A stretch of 32,631 nt of DNA from Pseudanabaena mucicola FACHB-723 (GTDB lineage: Bacteria; Cyanobacteriota; Cyanobacteriia; Pseudanabaenales; Pseudanabaenaceae), in the NCBI RefSeq assembly GCF_014696385.1, contig NZ_JACJQB010000040.1:1-32631 (forward strand). The letters run 5' to 3'. Each line of letters starts with the position of its first letter. Within the stretch, counting starts at the first letter, position 1. Below the pieces are notes generated by a model. That model did no database searches, was not told the DNA's origin, and saw only the letters and a list, made by a program, of their open reading frames with translations. Below, piece by piece: positions 8,301-15,681 of the stretch. A program made the position numbers and the translations under genes.

Positions 8301-8332
8301 TCTATCCCTTTTGGTTTCTATCCCTTTTGGTT
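8301..8332. repeat. Tandem 16-bp duplication across the rhodanese gene end
   Basis: TCTATCCCTTTTGGTT occurs twice head to tail (8301-8316 and 8317-8332). The second copy encodes the last Asn-Gln-Lys-Gly and the TAG stop of the minus-strand rhodanese gene. The first copy is untranslated spacer. It looks like a slippage duplication. Confidence 0.7.
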
Positions 8333-8875
8333 ATAGGGCAATTTGGCAAGAAGCATTGCCATCGCACAGGTATCGGTAATCCCCGCAAACATTAAACCTG
8401 CGCCGACAAATCCTGTCAGCAGTAGAAACCAAGGCGAAACCAAAGCACTCAACAATGTGCCAGTAAAAACGAGGGAACCAGCGACAATCTGTACCTGACG
8501 CATCATGCTAATCGGTGCATTTTTATTGACCTTAATCGGTAAACCTTGCGATTTCCATGCCGTCAGACCACCCTCAAGATGGGTGACTTCGGGATAACCA
8601 AAGTCAAGCAACTTTTGAGCGGCTTGTCCAGAACGATTGCCAGAGCGACAGTACAACACTAATTGCTTATTGGGATCAACGGGAATCTGACGGGGATCAA
8701 ATTTGGAAAGCGGAAATAGAACTGAGCCTGCGATTTTTTCGCCTGCATGTTCCGCGGGCTCACGCACGTCTACTAACAGCACTGACTGCTGATCGGCGAG
8801 TTGCTTCAGATTATCAGCATCAATCGTTTTGATGCCATTGATATCAACGGAAGATGTCATTTTAGAAGTTGCCAT
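8318..8875 (-). CDS. Rhodanese-domain protein with C-terminal DUF2892 membrane region
   Basis: The 185-residue protein joins a rhodanese sulfurtransferase domain (about 15-115) to a DUF2892 membrane hairpin (about 128-168, two helices). The active-site loop is CRSGNRS with the persulfide-forming Cys at about 76, and VDVREPAEHAGEKIAGS is the typical entry motif. The architecture matches membrane rhodaneses of the YgaP type. In sulfide-handling operons such proteins move sulfane sulfur between glutathione persulfide, sulfite and thiosulfate. It sits between the persulfide dioxygenase gene (75 bp upstream) and sulP (36 bp downstream), all on the minus strand. Both domains look intact. Confidence 0.92.
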   Translation of the reverse strand: MATSKMTSSVDINGIKTIDADNLKQLADQQSVLLVDVREPAEHAGEKIAGSVLFPLSKFDPRQIPVDPNKQLVLYCRSGNRSGQAAQKLLDFGYPEVTHLEGGLTAWKSQGLPIKVNKNAPISMMRQVQIVAGSLVFTGTLLSALVSPWFLLLTGFVGAGLMFAGITDTCAMAMLLAKLPYNQKG

Positions 8876-8916
8876 AGTTTTTTAGTTTAGATAGATAGTG
8901 GAAATGATCTAGAAAG

Positions 8917-8938
8917 ACAAGGGATTTCAGCCCCTTGT
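8917..8938. repeat. Small palindrome between dioxygenase and rhodanese genes
   Basis: ACAAGGG (8917-8923) pairs with CCCTTGT (8932-8938). The core resembles the palindrome at 3783-3800. There is no T-run, so it may be an intergenic repeat or mRNA-stability hairpin inside the operon. Confidence 0.4.
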
Positions 8939-8950
8939 TAAAGGTCTCAT

Positions 8951-9649
8951 TTAAGCGGCGACAGGATTCTTACCACAACGCTCATTGGCAGGGACGGCTT
9001 CCGCAATCTTTTTAGGATTAGGAAGATCAAGATTGTTCATAAACTCAATAAATTGATGGCGATCGCGTCCAACAAAACGAGGATTCCACTGCTTTTCTTC
9101 GCCAATGGTAGAGACTAAGTTACCCCGATAGTCATGGCCGGGATAGACAAAGGTGGAGTCAGGCAAAGTAAAGAGTCTTTGGGTAACGTGATCGTACAAT
9201 GCACCCGCATCACCGCTTTGGAAGTCCGTGCGTCCACAGCCACGAATTAAGAGAGAATCCCCTGTCAGTAGATGTGTGCCATCTACTAAAAAAGCCATAT
9301 GACTATCAGTATGTCCAGCCGTGGCAATCGCCTGAATTTTGATGTCCCCAAGAGTCAAAACTTCTTCGTGGCGAATAAACTGATTGGCACAGGCTGCATG
9401 GGCATTTTCAGGAACAATACCCATGCAGCCCGTTAGTTCCCGTAATTTGCCAGTTCCTGTAATATGATCGGCGTGAATATGGGTTTCTAAACAGAATTTT
9501 AAAGTCAAGCCCAATTCTTTCAAGAGTTTGAGATCTCGCTCAACTTGCTCTAGGACTGGATCGACAAGTCCAGCTTCCTTAGTAACTGGGTCAGCAATCA
9601 GATAAGTATAGGTTCCTGTCTCTTGATCGAATAGTTGGCGAAATAACAT
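8951..9649 (-). CDS. Persulfide dioxygenase-like MBL-fold protein (ETHE1/Blh type)
   Basis: The 232-residue protein belongs to the metallo-beta-lactamase fold. Metal ligands are visible: THIHADH (His57, His59, Asp61, His62), GHTDSH (His113), the LTGDSLL aspartate and YPGHDY. The segment RGCGRTDFQSGD is typical of ETHE1-type iron persulfide dioxygenases, which oxidise glutathione persulfide to sulfite. That activity fits the rhodanese and SulP genes behind it. A glyoxalase II is the main alternative, but gene context and the GRTDFQ segment favour the dioxygenase. The ATG follows GGAG by about ten bases. The upstream region holds an A/T-rich inverted repeat at 9686-9712 that could bind a repressor. 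Confidence 0.88.
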   Translation of the reverse strand: MLFRQLFDQETGTYTYLIADPVTKEAGLVDPVLEQVERDLKLLKELGLTLKFCLETHIHADHITGTGKLRELTGCMGIVPENAHAACANQFIRHEEVLTLGDIKIQAIATAGHTDSHMAFLVDGTHLLTGDSLLIRGCGRTDFQSGDAGALYDHVTQRLFTLPDSTFVYPGHDYRGNLVSTIGEEKQWNPRFVGRDRHQFIEFMNNLDLPNPKKIAEAVPANERCGKNPVAA

Positions 9650-9678
9650 AACCGTAAACTCCAGAGCTTTTTAATTTA

Positions 9679-9709
9679 TTGATATCATATTCTCATATAG
9701 TTATATAAT
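9679..9709 (+). promoter_or_regulatory. Promoter-like pair facing the lipoprotein gene
   Basis: TTGATA (9679-9684) and a consensus TATAAT (9704-9709) are separated by 19 bp on the plus strand. Transcription from about 9716 would meet a strong hairpin at 9763-9799 before reaching the next gene. Confidence 0.4.
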
Positions 9710-9712
9710 ATG
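9686..9712. promoter_or_regulatory. A/T-rich inverted repeat upstream of the persulfide dioxygenase gene
   Basis: CATATT (9686-9691) and AATATG (9707-9712) flank ATATA-GT-TATAT. The element lies 37 bp upstream of the minus-strand ATG at 9649. Sulfide-responsive ArsR-type regulators often bind A/T-rich inverted repeats over such promoters, but no regulator gene is present here. The link is inference. Confidence 0.35.
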
Positions 9713-9715
9713 CAA

Positions 9716-9805
9716 CAGATTTTCAAAAATATTTTCGTACTACTACTCAAAGCATCAATGTAAAAATTAAGAGATGGGTTGCACCCATCTCTTAATTTTA
9801 TTTTT
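9716..9805 (+). ncRNA. Candidate small RNA ending in a strong terminator
   Basis: A TATAAT box at 9704-9709 is followed by about 45 unstructured bases including CTACTACTACT-like repeats. Then comes a perfect 17-bp hairpin (9763-9779 with 9783-9799, TGC loop) and ATTTTT. A terminator between divergent genes has no coding gene to serve, so a roughly 90-nt transcript is the simplest reading. It does not match a cyanobacterial sRNA I can name. It could instead be an attenuating leader of the lipoprotein gene. Confidence 0.4.
9763..9805 (+). terminator. 17-bp perfect hairpin plus T-tract
   Basis: AAAATTAAGAGATGGGT (9763-9779) pairs completely with 9783-9799, and TTTTT follows at 9801-9805 on the plus strand. 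It lies 69 bp before the lipoprotein ATG. Confidence 0.7.
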
Positions 9806-9873
9806 GTGATGACTTTGCAAGATATATTTTTAAGTATTAAGTTTTCTGATTTAAAAATATATCTAGTAATCAC

Positions 9874-10416
9874 ATGAATACTAATCATTTGAAGCTTGGA
9901 TTATTCGTAACTGCTGCGATTTCTTTACTGACAGCCTGTAACACTACGCCTGTAACGCCGACGACCCAGACTACAACTACTCCCAACTCCACATCTCCAG
10001 TAGCTGTGACATCAAATCTCCTTAGCCAAAAAGATAAGGCAATTGAGTCATCAGGCAGACTGTATTTGAGTTCTTTAGCTAGAGGGCAACAAGCATTTTT
10101 TCTTGAAAAAAATAAATTTAGCAGCAGCATTGATGATCTTGGGATAGGAATCAAGGCTGAAGACAATAACTATTTATTGCAAATCATTGACACTCAACCA
10201 AAGTCAGTCAACATGACTGCAACTGCTAAGCAAGATAATGTAAAAAGCTTTGCAGCTTCTGTTTTTGTAGTTGGCAATACTGGTAGTGAGTCCACTATTT
10301 TTATTCTATGTGGTACTGATACCCCATCCAAGACACCACCCACAGGGATCACTGCACCTAAGTCCGAGACAGATAAGCCAACTTGTCCCACAGGATCTTC
10401 ACCTGTAAATAATTAA
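9874..10416 (+). CDS. Lipoprotein with type IV pilin-like G/H domain
   Basis: The 180-residue protein starts with a lipoprotein signal peptide (KLGLFVTAAISLL then TAC; lipid-modified Cys at about 22), followed by a Thr/Pro/Ser-rich tether to about residue 48. Residues about 55-150 resemble the cyanobacterial Pilin_GH family: a Gly-Arg-x-Tyr-Leu-Ser-Ser-Leu-x-Arg-Gly-Gln-Gln-Ala-Phe-Phe pattern, then FSSSIDDLGIGI. Family members usually carry a prepilin N-terminal helix; here it is replaced by a lipid anchor. A C-terminal Pro/Thr/Ser-rich tail with two Cys follows. The product should sit on the membrane surface, not in a pilus. No clear ribosome site precedes the ATG. Confidence 0.8.
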   Translation: MNTNHLKLGLFVTAAISLLTACNTTPVTPTTQTTTTPNSTSPVAVTSNLLSQKDKAIESSGRLYLSSLARGQQAFFLEKNKFSSSIDDLGIGIKAEDNNYLLQIIDTQPKSVNMTATAKQDNVKSFAASVFVVGNTGSESTIFILCGTDTPSKTPPTGITAPKSETDKPTCPTGSSPVNN

Positions 10417-10428
10417 ACAACATCTAAA

Positions 10429-10460
10429 TTTGGGGAAATCGCATGGGTGATTCCCTCAAA
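10429..10460. terminator. Weak hairpin after the lipoprotein gene
   Basis: TTTGGGGAAATC (10429-10440) pairs with GATTCCCTCAAA (10449-10460) with one G-T pair and one mismatch. It lies 12 bp past the stop. No T-tract follows, so termination is uncertain. Confidence 0.35.
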
Positions 10461-10546
10461 TGCTCGCGATCAGAATAAATGATTGAAGATTGCTATATAT
10501 TGATAGGTACTGCGATCGCAAAATCAACAGATAAATAAGGATAACT

Positions 10547-11245
10547 ATGTCAGGACATATCCTGCTTGTAGATGATGAACCCGGCCTCAGAGAGGCGGTA
10601 CAAGCCTATCTTGAAGATAGTGGCTTTGCGGTGCAAGTTGCCAATAATGCAAGGGATGCATGGCAACTGCTAGAGCAAACCACCCCCGATCTCGTAATTT
10701 CTGACATCATGATGCCGCAGGTAAGTGGCTATGAGTTTTTAAAGCAAATGCGCGAAGATGTGCGCTTTTTAAACTTACCTGTGGTATTTCTTACCGCCAA
10801 GGGGATGACCAAGGATCGCATCGATGGCTATAACGCAGGTTGTGATGCCTATCTGTCCAAGCCCTTTGACCCTGACGAACTAGTTGCGATCGCCGAAAAC
10901 TTGATTGCCCGTCGCGCCATGCAAGCCGTTACCGCCAATAGCAACACTTCTGAAATTACCGATTTGGCAGGTCAGCTAGCCGAAATCAAGGCACTACTCA
11001 AACAAAAGCCCGCGATCAACGTCACGCCGCCACCGATTAAGATTGAGTTTACCCCTCGCGAGCAGAGTGTTTTAGAACTAGTCGTCGAAGGCTTAATGAA
11101 TAAAGAAATCGCTAAGCGCCTCGGCACAACCATTCGCAACGTTGAGAAATACGTCAGTCGGTTATTTAGCAAAACTGGCACAAGCAGCCGCACTGAGCTG
11201 GTGCGTTATGCCTTACAGCATGGTCTGATTGACGCTTATTCATAG
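10547..11245 (+). CDS. Response regulator, REC plus LuxR/NarL-type HTH
   Basis: The 232-residue protein has a receiver domain (about 1-120) with the acidic pair in LLVDDEP, phospho-acceptor Asp53 in ISDIMMPQ, the Thr of LTAKG and Lys105 in LSKPFDP. After a 45-residue linker, residues about 168-230 form a LuxR-type helix-turn-helix (FTPREQSVLELVVEG, NKEIAKRLGTTIRNVEKYVSRLF). It should bind DNA when phosphorylated. The ATG has an AAGGA ribosome site six bases upstream, and a HIP1 octamer lies in the leader. No histidine kinase is adjacent, so its partner is unknown. Its TAG overlaps the stop of the convergent diguanylate cyclase gene. Confidence 0.94.
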   Translation: MSGHILLVDDEPGLREAVQAYLEDSGFAVQVANNARDAWQLLEQTTPDLVISDIMMPQVSGYEFLKQMREDVRFLNLPVVFLTAKGMTKDRIDGYNAGCDAYLSKPFDPDELVAIAENLIARRAMQAVTANSNTSEITDLAGQLAEIKALLKQKPAINVTPPPIKIEFTPREQSVLELVVEGLMNKEIAKRLGTTIRNVEKYVSRLFSKTGTSSRTELVRYALQHGLIDAYS

Positions 11246-12340
11246 CCCGCAGTTTGACTCGTTTGACTCTTCAGCGTCAGCAATTACCACTCGGTTACGC
11301 CCCATATTTTTGGCTTTGTAGAGTGCATTATCGGCAATAGAGAGCATGTTTTCAAAGTTGCTGATATTGTCATGGTAGTCAGTAACACCAATACTGATAG
11401 ACATGGAAAAACACGAATTATCATCGGCTTGAATCTTTTCCTGTTCTACAGTCTTGCGAATGCGCTCAGCCAGATTGTACGCGCCTTCAATGGATGTATC
11501 AGGCAAAATAATCACAAATTCTTCACCACCTAATCGCCCCGTCAAATCCATTTCACGTACCAATTGGCGACAGATGCTAGCCAATACACAGATGGCGCGA
11601 TCACCTGTACTATGTCCATAGATATCGTTGATACGCTTGAAGCGATCGATATCTATCATCAGAATTGATAGCGGCAGATTATATCGTTGAGCGCGGGAAA
11701 ATGCCTTTGTCCCTTCTTCAATAATATGGCGGCGATTGCTGATACCCGTTAAAGCATCGGTAATTGACTGATGGTGATATTGTTCCTCACGAATGCGGGC
11801 TAATTCGTACAGTTTGACATTTTCCAGTATCAACGCCCCAAAAGCATCTTCCTGATGATCTTCCTTCTCGACAACATCGTACTGTGATTGAGCAATCCCA
11901 TGCTCCATATCAAAAGATTTGCTGTAGAGCCGCATTGTCTTATGGTGCTTGTCAGCAATGTAGTACAAACATAAATTTAATGGACAAGACAAAAATGGGT
12001 TATCGGCAATGTCGAATAGCTCCTTATAGGCTGCGATGCCATACAAGTTTTTCCAAATGTAGTTTTTGCCAATATCCGCATCTTCAATCTCCAAACAGTC
12101 AGCAAAGCCATTTTTGACAAACAGTTCGGTTAGCACTGCCAAATCATCAATGTTTCCTTTCTCTTCAAAGGCAAACCCATGGCTATTCAGATAATTAATT
12201 ATTTCCTCTCCCACATCTTTGAGAATATATCCCTGTGCAAATACATTGTATTTTGCCAATACTTTACCAAATGCTACTAGGAGCGCTTCGTAGAGTATTT
12301 TATTAAAATTGGTCATGGAAACCCTCTTGCTCAAGGTCAA
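11240..12340 (-). CDS. Diguanylate cyclase (GGDEF domain)
   Basis: The 366-residue protein makes c-di-GMP. The C-terminal GGDEF domain (about 190-355) opens with DALTGISNRR and has the active-site signature GGEEF at 271-275. The inhibitory I-site RxxD (REMD, 262-265) lies the usual five residues before it, so product feedback is expected. Residues 1-175 form a sensor region I cannot name, with scattered Cys (about 82, 119, 124) and His. No membrane helix is evident. ATG codons at residues 1 and 9 are both possible starts. The gene converges on the response regulator, and the two stop codons overlap in TCATAG. An EAL phosphodiesterase gene lies 2.6 kb further on the same strand. Confidence 0.92.
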   Translation of the reverse strand: MTLSKRVSMTNFNKILYEALLVAFGKVLAKYNVFAQGYILKDVGEEIINYLNSHGFAFEEKGNIDDLAVLTELFVKNGFADCLEIEDADIGKNYIWKNLYGIAAYKELFDIADNPFLSCPLNLCLYYIADKHHKTMRLYSKSFDMEHGIAQSQYDVVEKEDHQEDAFGALILENVKLYELARIREEQYHHQSITDALTGISNRRHIIEEGTKAFSRAQRYNLPLSILMIDIDRFKRINDIYGHSTGDRAICVLASICRQLVREMDLTGRLGGEEFVIILPDTSIEGAYNLAERIRKTVEQEKIQADDNSCFSMSISIGVTDYHDNISNFENMLSIADNALYKAKNMGRNRVVIADAEESNESNCGL

Positions 12341-12522
12341 AGAGCGTATATGAAGTTTGTTTTATCTAGTGCAACTGTTTGTTCACTAACATTTTCTTAT
12401 ATATTAATCATCTAAAGTACATTGCTCTTAAATAGTGAACTCTGATGTGAAAGTCACATAGTGCTTTTCACAAGAAAGATCATAAATAATTTTTAAATGC
12501 AATAGAACTTATACTTGACAAT

Positions 12523-14142
12523 ATGCCCTCACCACTGCCCACAGACATCTCTCCACCGCGTCAAAGCAGAGTCGATCAAGCTTTGATCGAGCAGTTTGAT
12601 CTACTGCTTCGTGCCAAATATCCCTTGCTATATGTGGTCACTGCGGAAGAAGAACCAGTGGAAGATCTGTTGATCGAGGTTGCCTTGCAGTCCAATCCCA
12701 GTCGCAGAATTTTGTTTTGGGATATTGCGCGGGGCTGGAGTGATAATAATGCGGATAAAGGCTCAGTGATGGCAGCCCTGTCACGCATTTCGCAGCGCGA
12801 TAAAGCTACTACCGATCATGACAACGTTCTTTATGTGTTGCGGGATTTGCACCCAATTTTGAAATATCCCCACCAAGAGCGTCATATTCCAATTATTCGT
12901 GAACTGAAAAACTTGGCAAGGGATCTCAAGCGCGATCGCCGCACCATTGTACTCACCAGCCATGTGCTAGAGATTCCCCCTGAACTCACCGAAGAAATTA
13001 CCGCGATTGACTTTCCGCTACCTGCGATCGCAGAAATTGAATACCTGATCAAGCAAAAAATTTCGGCAGACAAACTACAACTATCCAACTTAGCTTGGGA
13101 ACAATTGGTCAAGGCTTGCCAAGGATTGAGTCGTACTCGCATTCAGCGAGTTTTAGCTAAAGCAATCGCCGAAAAAGAACAAGTTAACGATGCTGATATC
13201 GATGCCGTCCTCACCGAAAAGCAACAGGCAATCAGACAGACAGGCATCCTCGAATTTTTTACAGGTCATGAATCCCTCAAAAATGTCGGTGGTTTAGATA
13301 ACCTTAAACAATGGGTGCGAATTCGCCGTGATGCCTTTACCGAAGAAGCCAAGCGCTATGGCATTCCCACTCCCAAAGGTGTGCTGCTGGTTGGTATTCA
13401 AGGAACGGGTAAATCACTCTCAGCCAAAACCATCGCCAATGAATGGCGTTTACCACTATTACGTCTCGATATTGGGCGCTTATTTGGGAGCTATGTCGGC
13501 GAAAGTGAAAGTCGAATGCGACAGATGATCCAACTCGCGGAGGCAACAGCCCCCTGTGTACTCTGGATTGATGAAATTGACAAAGCCTTTGGCAATGTTA
13601 ACAGTGATAGCGATGGCGACTCTGGTGCAAGTCGGCGCGTCTTAGGCACTTTAATCACATGGATGCAAGAAAAAACTACGCCTGTATTTATCGTCGCCAC
13701 TGCCAATAATGTCCGTATTTTGCCTGCGGAACTATTGCGAAAGGGGCGATTTGACGAGATTTTCTTTTTGAATTTGCCCACCGCATCAGAGCGTCAAGAA
13801 ATCTTTAAGGTGCATTTACAAAAATTACGCCCTAGTCGCTTGCGTGATTTTGACCTATCCCTCTTAGCTCGTCACACCAAAAACTTTAGCGGTGCAGAAA
13901 TCGAGCAGGTAATCATTGATGGCATCCATCGCGCCTTTGGACGGGGTAGTACAGGCAACCGTCAAGACTTTACCACCGAAGATATCATTAGTGCAGTGGA
14001 GGAAACCGTGCCACTCGCGGCGATCGCCGCATCACAAATTGAGTCTCTCAAGCAATGGGCAGCCGAGTCAGGCGCAAGGACAGCCTCCAATGACGAGCAA
14101 TTGCTGCAAGAACTTCGTAAATTTGCCATTAACCTAGAGTGA
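12523..14142 (+). CDS. ycf46: AAA ATPase Ycf46
   Basis: The 539-residue protein matches the Ycf46 family of cyanobacteria and algal plastids. Residues 1-245 form the family-specific region (starting FDLLLRAKYPLLYVVTAEE). The AAA module follows: GVLLVGIQGTGKS (Walker A, 291-298), CVLWIDEID (Walker B, 345-353), a sensor Asn in VATANN and arginine-finger candidates in LRKGRFDE (406, 409). It resembles FtsH/CDC48-type AAA modules but has no protease domain. Ycf46 has been linked to inorganic-carbon use in Synechocystis; the molecular role is not settled. Its TGA overlaps a GTG of the ycf35 gene, so the two are co-translated. Confidence 0.95.
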   Translation: MPSPLPTDISPPRQSRVDQALIEQFDLLLRAKYPLLYVVTAEEEPVEDLLIEVALQSNPSRRILFWDIARGWSDNNADKGSVMAALSRISQRDKATTDHDNVLYVLRDLHPILKYPHQERHIPIIRELKNLARDLKRDRRTIVLTSHVLEIPPELTEEITAIDFPLPAIAEIEYLIKQKISADKLQLSNLAWEQLVKACQGLSRTRIQRVLAKAIAEKEQVNDADIDAVLTEKQQAIRQTGILEFFTGHESLKNVGGLDNLKQWVRIRRDAFTEEAKRYGIPTPKGVLLVGIQGTGKSLSAKTIANEWRLPLLRLDIGRLFGSYVGESESRMRQMIQLAEATAPCVLWIDEIDKAFGNVNSDSDGDSGASRRVLGTLITWMQEKTTPVFIVATANNVRILPAELLRKGRFDEIFFLNLPTASERQEIFKVHLQKLRPSRLRDFDLSLLARHTKNFSGAEIEQVIIDGIHRAFGRGSTGNRQDFTTEDIISAVEETVPLAAIAASQIESLKQWAAESGARTASNDEQLLQELRKFAINLE

Positions 14143-14144
14143 TT

Positions 14145-14519
14145 ATGTCCCACTTCACCACAATCGCAGTTGAAATAAAACATGGGGACTTGCTCAAGCA
14201 AACCTTGGAGTCACTGGGCTATCCTGTCAAAGAAAATGTCTTAGTGCGCGGCTATCTCGGTAATACCACCTATGCAGACTATGTGATCCCCATGCCCAAT
14301 GCCTATGACATTGGTTTTCGGAAAATTGGCGATCGCTATGAATTAACGGCAGATCTATGGGGTGTGGCGATGGATGTGGAAGAATTTGTAGGGCAGTTGC
14401 ACCAGCAATATGCAACTAAGGTGATCTTAGCTAATGCCACTCAACAAGGATTTGCGATCGAGCAGCAGCAAACTTTAGAAGATGGTACGGTGCGAATCGT
14501 GATTGGACGTTGCGCCTAG
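14145..14519 (+). CDS. ycf35: Ycf35 (DUF1257 family)
   Basis: The 124-residue product starts MSHFTTIAVEIK, as Ycf35/DUF1257 proteins do, and continues through the YADYVI and YDIGF segments of that family to an IVIGRCA end. A GTG at 14139 overlapping the ycf46 stop by four bases would add two residues; the ATG at 14145 gives the family's normal N-terminus and is preferred. The pairing with ycf46 suggests a shared process. No enzymatic motif is visible and the function is unknown. Confidence 0.88.
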   Translation: MSHFTTIAVEIKHGDLLKQTLESLGYPVKENVLVRGYLGNTTYADYVIPMPNAYDIGFRKIGDRYELTADLWGVAMDVEEFVGQLHQQYATKVILANATQQGFAIEQQQTLEDGTVRIVIGRCA

Positions 14520-14577
14520 CTATTTAAGAGGTAAGTTGCGGAGCTTCGCGCAGTAAACCATCTTTGGGTTTTATGCC

Positions 14578-14763
14578 CTAAGAATCTGAGTTACGAAATA
14601 GGGTTAAGACGGGAATACAGGCTCCAACGCATGAAGCGATCGCACCGATGCCTGCAAAAATATGAGGAGCTTGGGTATATTTGACAATTTCATCTGTGGC
14701 AAGTGGCAGGGTTGCGAGCAACATACACGACACACCTAAGCGAACTGCTAACTGATGAATCAT
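14578..14763 (-). CDS. Hypothetical small membrane protein
   Basis: The 61-residue ORF has two hydrophobic segments (about 8-24 and 34-55), with two Cys in the second. It ends in a polar tail. It contains a HIP1 octamer, suggesting long residence in the genome. No family is recognised and there is no strong ribosome site, so coding status is moderate. It lies alone between ycf35 (convergent) and the EAL gene. Confidence 0.45.
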   Translation of the reverse strand: MIHQLAVRLGVSCMLLATLPLATDEIVKYTQAPHIFAGIGAIASCVGACIPVLTLFRNSDS

Positions 14764-14913
14764 GATTAATACTTGAATTCTACGGAAAACTGGAATGCCA
14801 GATACTTCACACTAGGTGTACTCAGGGGGATCGTCATCTACATATAGAGTGATATGTAATAGTGATGCGCGGCAAAGCTGCACACCACTATCTATTGACT
14901 GGGAAGGGAGTCA

Positions 14914-15681
14914 CTAGAGATTCTTGATTGTTGCTAAGTTTTGAAACATCGGTTTTGCAAAGTAAAAACCTTGAAATAGCTCAATTCCAAAGGATTGCAA
15001 AATACTTAGCTCTTCGTAGGTTTCTATGCCTTCAGCAATCACCTTAATTCCCAACTCATCACACACCTGTGTGATTCCCCTGACAATGGCTCTACGGCTT
15101 TTGTTGTGGTCAATATCGCGGATTAGTCCCATATCAATTTTGACGAGATCGGTTTGCATTTCTGCCAACAAATTCAGCCCTGAGTAGCCTGCCCCAAAAT
15201 CATCGATCGCAGTCAGAAAACCTGTTTTTCGATAGTATTGAATAATTTCGCGAAGATGAGCATGATCAGTGATCTTTTCGCCTTCCGTAACCTCGAAAAT
15301 AATTTGATTAACGGGAAAACCAAATGTTTCTGCGGCTTCAATGGTTGTCCGAATACACAACTCTGGACGGTAGACGGCATTGGGCAAGAAGTTAATGCTC
15401 ACAAATGATTTAATATCTAGTTTTGCGCCAAATTCCACCGCCTTGACGCGACAAGATTGATCAAAACTATAACGATTGAGATCATTAACACGCCCTAAAA
15501 TTTCGCCAGCAGGCTCTTCATTTAGCCCTCGAACCAGTGCTTCCTGTGCAAAAACTTCATGGGTTGTTGTATTGACAATTGGTTGAAATGCCATTGTGAA
15601 CTCAAAACCTAATCCCCTATCCTTAGAGCATTCAGTGCAACCATTTGCCATATTGTTTTGATCTCCTACCATGTCATTCAC
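14914..15681 (-). CDS. EAL-domain c-di-GMP phosphodiesterase
   Basis: The 255-residue protein is almost entirely an EAL domain. Catalytic elements are all present: QEALVRG (Glu47), SINF (Asn97), FEVTE (Glu130), IDDFGAGYS (Asp160, Asp161), VKIDM (Lys181), AEGIE (Glu217) and LFQGFYFAKP (Gln). It should therefore hydrolyse c-di-GMP to pGpG. A short N-terminal leader contains a Cys-x-x-Cys pair (about 15 and 18) that could bind metal or sense redox. No separate sensor or membrane segment exists, so input probably comes by partner contact or through the Cys pair. A diguanylate cyclase gene lies 2.6 kb away on the same strand. ATG codons at residues 4 and 11 are alternative starts. Confidence 0.93.
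   Translation of the reverse strand: MNDMVGDQNNMANGCTECSKDRGLGFEFTMAFQPIVNTTTHEVFAQEALVRGLNEEPAGEILGRVNDLNRYSFDQSCRVKAVEFGAKLDIKSFVSINFLPNAVYRPELCIRTTIEAAETFGFPVNQIIFEVTEGEKITDHAHLREIIQYYRKTGFLTAIDDFGAGYSGLNLLAEMQTDLVKIDMGLIRDIDHNKSRRAIVRGITQVCDELGIKVIAEGIETYEELSILQSFGIELFQGFYFAKPMFQNLATIKNL

Noticed and set aside
9685-9888. Minus-strand 67-residue ORF in the divergent spacer
   Set aside because: It runs across a perfect terminator hairpin and has no protein-like features.
11884-12117. Plus-strand 77-residue ORF opposite the GGDEF gene
   Set aside because: It is antisense to conserved coding sequence, is Cys/Ser/Gln biased and has no domain.
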